Shown here piece by piece: positions 1 to 8,223 of a stretch of DNA of 21,580 nt (position 1 is the stretch's first letter; every line of letters starts with the position of its first letter). The notes under the pieces were generated by a model. That model saw only the letters and a list, made by a program, of their open reading frames with translations. It had not been told where the DNA came from and did no database searches. The DNA is taken from NCBI GenBank assembly GCA_014904845.1, contig MU119746.1:1-21580 (forward strand). Direction: 5' to 3'. This DNA comes from Acephala macrosclerotiorum. Taxonomy: Eukaryota; Ascomycota; Leotiomycetes; Helotiales; Mollisiaceae. A program made the position numbers and the translations under genes.

Positions 1-60
1 TTCTATTCCTGCAAACTAAAGCTCAGATTTGAAACCTTAAAACTTCTACTCTTACATCTA

Positions 61-106
61 AGTCAAACCCCTTATTAATCGGCCACCCCCTAAAGTCGGC
101 CACTTT
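61..106 (+). repeat. Left terminal inverted repeat, 46 bp
   Basis: This is the less mutated copy of the repeat. It keeps C runs where the right copy has T. Its inner half, about 15 bp ending at 106, is identical to the right copy. Confidence 0.8.
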
Positions 107-771
107 TTACACCAAAAATAACGATTTTTGATTTTTATATTTCTATTAATTATTAATAAAAAAATGCAAAATTAAAAATATATATTATTTAAATAAAAAC
201 TAAATAAATTACTAATTTTTTTTAAAATTCTAAATTTTAAATAATAAATTATTAAACTTTAAAATTCGTGATTTTCGATTTATATATAAATTATATACAA
301 ATTTTGAATTTTTTTATTTTATAAATAACTTTCGCAAATATTAATAAAAAAATATAATTTTTTTCTTTAAAGATTCCTAATATTAATGCAGCGTTAAAAA
401 TAAAAAATTTATGTTTTTTTTATTAATAAATTTTTTTTAAAATTAAATTAAAAAAAATTCTCACATAAATTTATAATAGAAAACTTTTAATCTTTAATTT
501 AAAAAAATAATTACTAATAGAAATTTCTAATTTTTGAATTTCTAAATATATATTGCTTAAAAGTATTTTTTGTAATTTTTTCAAATTATTTTATTAATTT
601 CTTTTAATATAATATATAAATATATAAAAAATACTTAAAAAATAGAATTAAAAATTATTAAATAAAATATTTTTCATTTTAAACCAAAATATACTTTTAT
701 ATATTGAGAAGCCAAAATAAAAAAGCTTTTATAATTATATAAATTTTTGGTCGAATAATATTTAATTTTAT

Positions 772-817
772 AAAGTGGCCGACTTTAGAAAGTAGTCGAT
801 TAATAAAAAGTTTGATT
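772..817 (-). repeat. Right terminal inverted repeat, 46 bp
   Basis: The reverse complement aligns without gaps to 61-106. It carries C-to-T or G-to-A changes at nine sites, so this end was hit harder by RIP. Confidence 0.8.
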
Positions 818-998
818 TATACTCTAAAAAATAATACGGTAGTATTGGTATTACCAGGGTCCCATAGCTTTAGACTAGTACTCGTATCACGTAGTCACTC
901 AATGGTGCACTATATGATGTAAGTTTTGTAGTTTTGTAGTGGTTTTATTCTCTAGCTAAAAAGGGAGAAATTGAGGTTATATACTCTCAATTTCCGAG

Positions 999-1022
999 GT
1001 CACATGACATGCGTCACGTGAC
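999..1022. promoter_or_regulatory. Paired palindromic CACGTG/CACATG boxes
   Basis: Two 10-bp boxes, GTCACATGAC (999-1008) and GTCACGTGAC (1013-1022), lie four bases apart in direct orientation. The second is a perfect palindrome and the first differs by one transition. GTCACGTGAC contains the E-box bound by Cbf1-type bHLH factors in fungi (family knowledge). No gene start lies close by, the nearest candidate being the plus side of AT-rich DNA, so a role is unproven. Confidence 0.3.
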
Positions 1023-1045
1023 GATATATATGTCCCGACAAGTAA

Positions 1046-1258
1046 TTTATTAAATCTGTCCAAGTTTTATTTTATTTTTTTATTAAATAATATTTATATA
1101 TAATCGAAAATTATACACAATAAATATATAATTAATCGATATTATTTTTTATTATAATAAACAAAATTTATAATTTGTATATAGTTTTTACAAAAAGTAA
1201 AAAATCCGGGCGGAATTGATAAAAGGTAAAAAAAAAAACCTTGGACGGGCTTGGTAAA
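1046..1258. mobile_element. Small inverted-repeat element (about 213 bp), RIP-mutated
   Basis: A 19-bp repeat at 1046-1064 matches the reverse complement of 1240-1258 with five differences, all C/T or G/A transitions in which the left copy has lost C or G. The sequence between is AT-rich. TA follows the right end (1259-1260). On the left, TA sits one base further out (1043-1044), so the target duplication is not clean. This is probably a MITE remnant or the truncated ends of a larger element. No coding capacity is seen. Confidence 0.45.
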
Positions 1259-1499
1259 TAATCGAAAATAGTATTAATTTTGGTAATATGATCTTTTTGT
1301 CTTCTAATAATGCTACATCCAACTCGAAGTGAACCACTGCCACCAAGTAAGATTACGATCCATCCATATTCATATTCGAGGTTCCACCAACAATCTCCCA
1401 TCCACCCACGAATATCAAACAATCCTCCCACTTGGCCCACCTCTGCCTGCTCTTCCGGACTTCATATTTGGATCTACCTTCAATAGGCACAACCACGAC

Positions 1500-2142
1500 T
1501 CATTCTTTGTGCATGGTGTACAGCTCTTCTACCCTGTCCACAACTATATGAACTAGCTCTCGATCTAGCACCCTCGCGGTGGTTGAGGTCGAGGTGATCG
1601 AATTGCTCGAGGTCTGCGTCTGCGTCGTCGACGATTGCCGTGGAGGCGATGGCTTTCTCGCGCATGAGGGAGATACTGTTTCCTGTTAGAATGAGGGTAC
1701 CAGGGGTGAGGATCGGAGATGCCTACTCGTCTTCACTGTAGCCGGGAGAGTGTATTACTGGTCCTGATTGGAAATTGAAAGGCGGGCTCTGGTGTTCGTC
1801 AACAGGGTTCGATTGCTATTACCATGATCGACGTACGATTTCCAGCTTCGGCCTGACTTTCGATTTTAGGCCCAAGGTCTCGAGGCATCGGTTACCGATT
1901 CTAAAGATGTTGTCGGAGATGTGTGGACAAGGGAGCATTTTGAGAAGTCTGAGGAATTTCTTGATGATCGAGACGGTAGAGGTACTGTCGGCGAGTCTGT
2001 AGACGACAAATAAACTTGCTGTTAATAACACAGGATACTGAAATGACAGTACGAAGAAGACAATTGAGATGACGACACGCTTGCTGAAGGATGGGCTAAA
2101 ATTAAAATAAAAGAATGGATGGGGTGAAGATAGCAAGAACAA
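1500..2142 (-). CDS. Hypothetical membrane protein, tentative spliced model, 5' end unresolved
   Basis: I do not recognise this family. The minus-strand frame entering near 2142 encodes a strongly hydrophobic segment of about 28 residues (VVISIVFFVLSFQYPVLL and following) and then a basic stretch ending RPKLEI. A GTACGT donor at 1836 allows two phase-compatible readings. One has introns at 1789-1836 (48 nt) and 1683-1758 (76 nt) with a 30-nt middle exon. The other has a single intron, 1683-1836. Both lead into a Ser/Thr-rich last exon (1500-1682) ending in an amphipathic, acidic-basic tail (RELVHIVVDRVEELYTMHKE). No in-frame ATG opens the model: a TGA lies just upstream in the same frame, after an upstream ATG near 2207. 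A 5' intron ending in TTTTAG near 2090 or a decayed start are both possible. Confidence 0.35.
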
Positions 2143-3103
2143 AGGCCGTCAGGAAAGACTGTGGGTTGAAGTTAGAATAGTGTGGAGGGCACTTGAGAAA
2201 GTCCCCATTCTCCGGGGACTTTCGAAGATATAAGTATCAAACTTCAAAGGAAGCAGGGACCAGAGGAAATTTCCTACTGCTAGGGGCAACACAGTAGAAA
2301 TTTGAGAAATTAGGAAGAGTCAGTAGTACAATAGGAACGAACGGGAGGCGCTAGACGTACCATTCTCAATGCCGTGGAGAAATGGATGGCGTTAGGCAAT
2401 AATTCAGCTCCTTGCGCGAGGAAATTTGGTTGCCGTGGGCTGATGGATCCCGGATCCCGTGGAATGTTGACGAAACCAGCTCTCGAATCTAAAATCGTGG
2501 CACAAGCGACTGATTGGGGCAATTTTTCGGGATTGGATCAGCCTTAAGCAGTTTTTAAAAGATGATCAATTTGTGTCGGAGATATTTTGATTTTGATCGT
2601 CGTGGCTTCCAAGCCTTCCATACACAGGAACGCCGCGGGAATGCAAGGAAATCTCACAGAAGAAGGAGCTTGTCTTGTGATACACTATCTTGCGAAGAGT
2701 AAGGTTGCGACTTCTTGCAAGAATCCGTCGTTCCTGTCCAAGGGATGGCGTCAAAAGGGGTCCAATCACGGGTCAACAAGGGATCGCTTAACCCACAACC
2801 AGAAGCAGACTGTAACCACGTGCGACCATATATCTGTCATTGAACCTCGAAATTTCCTGTGTATTCATAGCAAGTTGCTCGCTCAAAATTCTGCTCTATC
2901 GCAAGCCACAAGGTGTTTTGAATATCCACATGGCGGAAAATGAGGTCAACACGAGACAAGGATTTGTGATTCGAGATTCATTGGGGTTGTCTATGCCGCT
3001 GATGATGGTAACGCAAGATACCCGAAACCTCGTGTTGCTAAGCATTTGGTTGGGGTTGAAGCGTTAGGTCGCCGATGGCATGGCATTCTCGCTAATAGTC
3101 CGC
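2143..3103. other. Intergenic, no supported gene
   Basis: This is about 960 bp of ordinary composition between the tentative membrane-protein gene and the 3' end of the aldehyde dehydrogenase. Short open frames exist on both strands, but none has recognisable domains or a credible splice structure. It presumably contains the promoter of the gene to the left and the 3' UTR of the aldehyde dehydrogenase. Confidence 0.5.
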
Positions 3104-4692
3104 TCATTTTGGATAGTCTTTCACATGAAATGATTTCAGCTTCACAAATTGGTCGAACCCGTACTTTGAGAGCGTTTGGCCTTTTCCGGAATTCTTCCAG
3201 CCGGTCCATGCGAGATCCTATTGTGGTCAGTATTGGTCCCTGCCAAAATGGGACATGATGCAACTTACTGGGCTAGGGAAGTCACATCTGTTGACGAAAA
3301 CTGTTCCTGCGTCCACCTCCTCAGCCAACTCAGCCCCTTTGCTCATATCCTTGGTCCATATAGAAGCAGTCAAACCAAATTCACTATCATTCATTAGCTT
3401 GATAGCTTCGGCATCGCCCTTGACCTTCATGACTGGGATGACAGGACCAAAAGTCTCCTCAGTCATGACCGTCATACTATGATCAACATTGGTAAGAAGT
3501 GTTGGCTTGACAAAGTTGCCCTCAGATGGAGGAGACTTGAACGAGTTGTTGTCCGGAGTGGCGTCTTTGGCCCCCTTGTCAAGTGCATCCTTGATATGTG
3601 CTTCTATTGTTTCCTTCGAGCGTTTCGATATAACTGGTCCAACATGCGTCAACCTGTCGAAGGGATCGCCCAGCTTGTAATTCTTCAGGATGTTTTGTAC
3701 TTCTTCAACGAACTTGTCGTGAACACTCTCGTCGACGTAGACACGCTCCAAGCTACAGCAGCTCTGACCTGAGTTGAATACTGCGCCGTCGACGATCTCC
3801 TCTGCTGCCCAGGCCAGGTCAACATCTGATCTGATATATGCAGGGTCCTTGCCACCAAGCTCCAACCCCACATTCACAACTCTGTCTGCTGCAGCCTTCT
3901 GGACAGCCAAACCACCTGCCACAGAACCTGTGAAGCACACTAGAGAAATTTTTGGATCCCGAACAATCGATTCGATAATAAGAGGTGACCCGCAGTGGAA
4001 GTATTGAATAACTTTCTTAGGCAGACCGGCCTCTTCGAATATTGACTCTATATGCTCGACGATCGTAGGGGTCTGCGGCGACGGCTTCAGGATCACCGAG
4101 TTGCCAGCGAGAAGAGCGGGGATCAACGAGTTGACGAGTATTAGATACGGGTACTGGGGGAAAAGAGAAGGGGATCAGCAATGATATCCCGGCTTTTCAG
4201 GGACTTCCACTTACGTTCCAAGCAAACAGAATAAGTACTGGTCCAACGGGAACCTTTCTGATAAATCCTGTTCTCCGAGAGCTCCCTGTCAGCCATCTTC
4301 CTTCCTTCGAGAAAGTCCCAGGAGCAGCGGGACATCTTACTCTTGAATCCTTTCTCGGTTTCGCCGGGAGTATCTGCTAAGGTCTCCTCGCTGATTTTGA
4401 GAAGGTACTCTCCCCTCTTGACAGCTGTAGTAACCTCCTTAGCAGTATAGGCAATTGGCCTCCCCATCTGCTCCGTGAGTTCCTTTGCAAGCTCATCTTG
4501 CTTATCACCCAGAAGCTTCAAGGCCTTCTTAACAATGGCTTGCCTGTCGGCCAGAGATGTTTTACGGAAGCTTAGGAACGCTTCCGTTGCCACTTTTGGA
4601 AGGAGCTCCAGACCAGCCAAAGAGATGCCATTTCGAGTCACCACTGGCTTGTTGGTAGTTGGCGAGATAGTCGTGATGGTTTCGACAGACAT
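3104..4692 (-). CDS. Aldehyde dehydrogenase family protein (467 aa, 4 exons)
   Basis: NAD(P)-dependent oxidation of an aldehyde to the acid; the substrate cannot be told from sequence. Exons are 4692-4341, 4267-4215, 4153-3269 and 3217-3104. Introns are 73, 61 and 51 nt with GTAAG donors and CAG or TAG acceptors, and the spliced length is 1404 nt, exactly in frame. The usual ALDH landmarks are present: FAWN near residue 132, LLAGNSVILKPSP, the FTGS nucleotide-binding loop near 209-212, LELGGK with the general-base Glu near 233, NSGQSC with the nucleophile Cys near 267, and EETFGPVIPVMK. The C-terminal exon restores GWKNSGKG and YGFDQF, so the gene looks intact. At 467 aa it is shorter than many cytosolic ALDHs (about 500) and lacks a targeting signal, which suits a semialdehyde- or broad-specificity subgroup. 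It shares a 195-bp divergent promoter with the ESF2-type gene. Confidence 0.92.
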
Positions 4693-4887
4693 CTTGAGTT
4701 CTTAAATGTACGTTGAAGAGTGAAAAGTTTTGTAAACAAAGTGGGATGAAATTGGTTGAAAAGGTATGACGATTCAGGGAGCCCCGCTAATCTTATCGAG
4801 TTTTCAGGGGGTTATTCCGCTTCCGCCAACCTTATTTTTCTGCCTTCAGCCTCGAAAAAGCTTCAACGGCTACGGGATATTCACAAA
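4693..4887. promoter_or_regulatory. Divergent promoter between aldehyde dehydrogenase and ESF2-type gene
   Basis: Only 195 bp separate the two start codons, so 5' leaders and promoter elements must overlap here. The plus-strand frame of the ESF2-type gene stays open into this region up to 4756, but that extension has no family-like sequence and is best taken as leader. I see no clear TATA box. Confidence 0.5.
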
Positions 4888-5826
4888 ATGGCGACGAGAA
4901 AGCACAACGAATTTCTCGATGCGGATGAAAGTGAGGATGATCAGAGTCAGGGATACGACTCCGAGATTGAGGATTTGAAGAAGGGTGGGAGAAGTACGAA
5001 GAGGAGAAAGGTTGAAAGCGATGTTAGCGACAACGATGAAGCAGACCTGGAAGAAGTAGAGGAAGAAGAGGACTCGGAGCGCAAGGAGTCTGAAGATTTA
5101 GAGGAGAGAACCTCCCAAAAGAGCAAATCAGCAGAGCTACCTAGTGTCTCGAAGCCACTCACGAAGAAGAATCTCGTCGCTACAGAAGCAGCGATCAAAA
5201 AGTCCGGCGTGGTCTATCTTTCTCGAATACCACCGTTCATGAAGCCTTCAAAACTACGATCACTACTCGAGCCTTATGGCGCCATCAACCGCATATTCCT
5301 CACACCAGAAGATCCGACTTCCCATACTCGACGAGTCCGCAATGGAGGAAACAAGAAGCGGTCTTTTGTGGACGGCTGGGTAGAGTACGTGAACAAGGCT
5401 GAAGCAAAGCAAGTTTGCGAGCTGCTAAATGCAAAGACTATTGGAGGAAAGAAAGGCACATACTACCACGACGATGTGTGGAATCTGCTATATCTGAAGG
5501 GATTCAAATGGAACAACTTGATGGAGCAAATTGCCGCGGAGAATGCGGAGAGAGCCAGCAGGATGAGGGCGGAGATCAGCAAGACTACCAAGGAGAATAA
5601 GGAATTTGTGCAGAATGTGGAGAGGGCGAAGATGTTGGAGACCATGGAAGCGAAGAAAGCAGCGAAGAAGAGGAAGGAAAATCCAGGTGCAGTGGGCACG
5701 AGCGAAGCGCCGATTTCAAAGAAGGCAGAGAGGCCACGGCATTTCAAGCAGACGGCAGTGGCGGCGAGGAGGAAACCAGAGGATCAGCCAGAGCAGGTGA
5801 AGAGAGTACTGAGCAAGATCTTCTGA
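4888..5826 (+). CDS. ESF2: Pre-rRNA-processing protein Esf2/ABT1 family (312 aa)
   Basis: Nucleolar RNA-binding protein of the small-subunit processome; yeast Esf2 (about 316 aa) assists Dbp8 and early 18S rRNA processing (family knowledge). The acidic, Lys-rich N-terminus (residues 1-100, with runs such as EEVEEEED) is followed by an RRM at about 107-205. It starts with the RNP2-like VVYLSRIP and includes the family-typical loop TSHTRRVRNGGNKKRSFVDG and YYHDDVWNLLYLKGFKW. A charged helical tail rich in Ala, Glu and Lys follows, ending PEQVKRVLSKIF. There are no introns. I chose ATG 4888 because of its strong context (CACAAAATGGCG), because MATRKHNEFLD matches the family start as I recall it, and because the length then fits; the upstream in-frame ATG at 4756 adds 44 unlike residues. 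Confidence 0.92.
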   Translation: MATRKHNEFLDADESEDDQSQGYDSEIEDLKKGGRSTKRRKVESDVSDNDEADLEEVEEEEDSERKESEDLEERTSQKSKSAELPSVSKPLTKKNLVATEAAIKKSGVVYLSRIPPFMKPSKLRSLLEPYGAINRIFLTPEDPTSHTRRVRNGGNKKRSFVDGWVEYVNKAEAKQVCELLNAKTIGGKKGTYYHDDVWNLLYLKGFKWNNLMEQIAAENAERASRMRAEISKTTKENKEFVQNVERAKMLETMEAKKAAKKRKENPGAVGTSEAPISKKAERPRHFKQTAVAARRKPEDQPEQVKRVLSKIF

Positions 5827-6389
5827 GTATGGAGTTTGGAGGTAGCAAAATATACCCAATTAAAGCTTCGTGTGTCCGAGGAAATGTTCTACTATTCGTG
5901 AGTCCATGAAGAGTCGCAACCTCACGATATGATTTCCAATTGGTTTGAGAAGCAAACTACCTTGCAAGTCCGACAACTTCTAAAGCTTTCAGAACCGAAA
6001 AGTATCTGAGGGGATGTTCGCTGCATACCCTATACTCAAGTTCTAGACCACTATGCTTCACTGATATCGTCAAAGATTTCGTTTCCATGAATGGCTTGAG
6101 ACCTGAATGGCCAACAAGTCCTGTGCTTCCAGGGCCGCCAATACCACACTCGACACTCATGATGTACCTTGCGGTGTGCCGAGAAAGCGACGCACCAAAG
6201 TACCAGAATACTTGGGACTTTCGCCACTTCTTGAACGTATCGAATTAATTGCTACCGAGCGATCTAGAGTCTTTCTTTGAGCATCTATTAAATGCTCCTC
6301 GAGGTCTTGTTCCAAGTTTTCTTCAATGTACCTTCAATCCTAGGATAATTGCATTCTAATATGTGTCGCTTATTTCGCATATTAGGAGT
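5827..6389. other. Convergent intergenic region
   Basis: These 563 bp lie between the stop codons of the ESF2-type gene and the MFS gene, so they should hold both 3' UTRs and polyadenylation sites. A 67-codon minus-strand open frame (5957-6160) starts at ATG but shows no domain, signal or splice partner, so I do not call it a gene. Confidence 0.5.
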
Positions 6390-7836
6390 CTACATCTTCC
6401 TTCTCCACGTCCCTCCTGTCTCTGCAACCCTCGCCCCAACTAATATCAACGATCCGGCCGTCATACAGGTTCCCCCAAAAATACAAACTCCCACAAACCC
6501 CCCACCAATCCTATCAATCAAAGCCCCGGCAATCGGTCCACCAGTAAAACAAGCAAAAGACGCAACACTCAACACCATCCCAACTCTCGTTCCCATCTTG
6601 CTCAAATCCGTCGTCAAGTTACTCACACTACCAAGGAATATTGCTTGGACACCTGCATTCATGAATCCGTACATCACGATAAAGACAATCAGACCAGGAA
6701 AGGTGGAGACAGATAACCAGGTGTAAATGAGAATGGCGCAGATTATGCAAAGGAGGATGAATGTGTTTAGGGGACCGAGCAGATGGTCTGCTAGGAGGGC
6801 GGGAGCAATTCGGCCAGGGATGCCGACGGCGTTGAAGATTAGGAGGATTGTGAGGCTGGTGGAGGATGTGGTGTGGATTATGCTTGTTGCGAAGACGTTG
6901 ATCTGCGGATATCAGAGCTTGTCATCAACCCCAGGGTACGTTGTACCTACATAGCCATATGCGTAATACACTGGCCATAATGAGAAGAAAGTACCTATAG
7001 TGTACAGTAGATAGGGCATCTCCTTGAAAGCAGACCATTCGAAGAAAGGTCCAGAAGGTCGAGGTTGGAGTCTTGTTCTTGCTAGTGATATAACTGCAAT
7101 GGCATTGAACAACACTACAAACCCCATAATTCGGATTGTCCATGGAAACCCTAGTCTTGGGAGGAGTTTCTGGGCCAAGAGAGGAAAGATGACGCCGCCG
7201 GTGCCACCTCCACAGGCTACCAGAGAGATTGCAAACATCCTTCGACGTTGAAAGTAAGTCGAAACGAGGCTTATGGTAGGGCAGAAGATTAGTCCTGTTC
7301 CTAGACCTTGGCATATACCCTGAGAAAGGAATATCTGCCAGTACTGAGTTGCAAAGGAGACTGAAAAGATCCCCAAGAGTTGAAGGAAGCAGCCAGCTAT
7401 TAAGGTGTGGTGATAGAAGCCTCCATCGAGGGCTCGACCAGAGAATGCTCCAATGAACATTAGGAAAAATATCTGGACACTGCCAGTCCAAGCCACGGTA
7501 GATGCTGGGAGATTGAGAGTGCTCTCATAATAAGCTTGGAAAATTCCATAGGAATTTATATAGCCCCAGCAATTGACGTTCAGCAGATGGCCTATCAGCA
7601 CTGAGAGAGTTGGTCAGACGTCAACTTTTGAAGGGTGTAGTCTCACCTTGAAGCCAAGCTCTTGAGCCTCCATCCGGCGGTGGCACTTGGCTTTCAGCGG
7701 CGTCGTCGCAAGTTAGGTCCTGAAAAGATTCTCGAATTGCAGGGTAGTAGCGTTCATTTAAGACACCCGCGTTCTTTTCATATTTCTGACTCTCCGTCCC
7801 TAGAACAGAGATATTCGACAGATCATCTATTTCCAT
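6390..7836 (-). CDS. MFS permease, monocarboxylate-porter (MCT/MCH) type (450 aa, 3 exons)
   Basis: Integral membrane transporter of the major facilitator superfamily; fungal relatives include Mch-type carriers for monocarboxylates or riboflavin, and the substrate here is unknown. Exons are 7836-7647, 7600-6951 and 6902-6390. The introns (46 and 48 nt) are precise and the spliced length of 1353 nt is in frame. A cytosolic N-terminus of about 50 residues leads to the family hallmark PPDGGSRAW and then WGYINSYGIFQAYY at the first membrane helix. Further hydrophobic segments follow, including QGICQGLGTGLIFCPTISLV and ACGGGTGGVIFPLL, which are typical MCT loop motifs, and a C-terminal half with about six more helices. 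The start is ATG 7836; the frame upstream has no better ATG. The divergent upstream region has been split by a transposon. The length is near the usual 420-480 aa and nothing is broken. Confidence 0.88.
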
Positions 7837-7847
7837 GCCAAGATTCA

Positions 7848-7869
7848 ACGATACGATACGATACGATAC
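7848..7869. repeat. ACGAT pentanucleotide microsatellite
   Basis: Four perfect ACGAT units (7848-7867) plus a partial fifth lie 12 nt upstream of the MFS start codon, in its likely 5' leader. Because it is a 5-bp unit outside the coding sequence, length changes would alter leader spacing only. Confidence 0.75.
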
Positions 7870-8139
7870 AATGATTCTCTCCTCGAGTGTTCGTGGAGCG
7901 AAAAATGAAAGCAGAGGAATGTGACAAAAAGAAAGGTGGGGTTAGCTTGCAGTAGCCTAACTTGCGTGATCAATATGCATCCAGTCTCCTAGAACCCTAG
8001 ACCGTCGAGCTGGCTAGATATGCAACAAGATGGACGGGAGAAGCTCAGCAGACAGCTTGTCTGAGAGGGAAAGGATGGTCTTGCCAAATTCGCCCCAGAA
8101 GACTTCAACTGCTCCGTACCAAATCCTCAGCTTTCGGTA
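7870..8139. promoter_or_regulatory. Proximal promoter of MFS gene, left half of interrupted intergenic region
   Basis: About 300 bp lie between the MFS start and the transposon, with a TA target site at 8138-8139. No specific binding site stands out. Together with 10346-10673 it reconstitutes an intergenic region of roughly 630 bp between two divergent transporter-like genes. Confidence 0.4.
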
Positions 8140-8180
8140 ACCGAATTCCCGTGCCAAAGCACATCCCTGCCAAAAGCACA
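8140..8180 (+). repeat. Left terminal inverted repeat of the Fot1-type element
   Basis: This 41-bp repeat contains an internal near-duplicated GTGC/GCAC pattern. It matches the reverse complement of 10303-10343 at 39 of 41 positions. Confidence 0.93.
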
Positions 8181-8223
8181 CACCAAAAAAACTATCAAAA
8201 TACCCCACTATGATCATTAAACA

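Larger units (their letters stand above)
61..817. mobile_element. RIP-degraded Fot1/pogo-like inverted-repeat element (757 bp)
   Basis: The two ends are 46-bp terminal inverted repeats, 61-106 and 772-817. Aligned by hand they differ at nine positions, and all nine are C/T or G/A transitions, with the left copy keeping the C or G. Both ends are flanked by the dinucleotide TA (59-60 and 818-819), the target duplication expected of Tc1/mariner-superfamily elements. The outer end begins AGTCAAAC, which resembles Fot1-type ends as I remember them; that is recall, not a search. The interior is extremely AT-rich with no open frame, so it is either a non-autonomous MITE-like copy or an internally deleted and RIP-mutated transposon. 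The ends and the flanking TA are seen directly; the family is inferred. Confidence 0.8.

Noticed and set aside
831..854. Short inverted repeat TAATAC/GTATTA just outside the first element
   Set aside because: Six-base arms in AT-rich DNA are expected by chance.
4756..4887. 44-codon N-terminal extension of the ESF2-type protein
   Set aside because: The sequence is unlike the family, the ATG at 4888 has better context, and the extension would occupy most of the divergent promoter.
6925..7491. 188-codon minus-strand open frame overlapping the MFS gene
   Set aside because: It is an alternative frame of the MFS exon 2. The permease frame carries the helices and family motifs.
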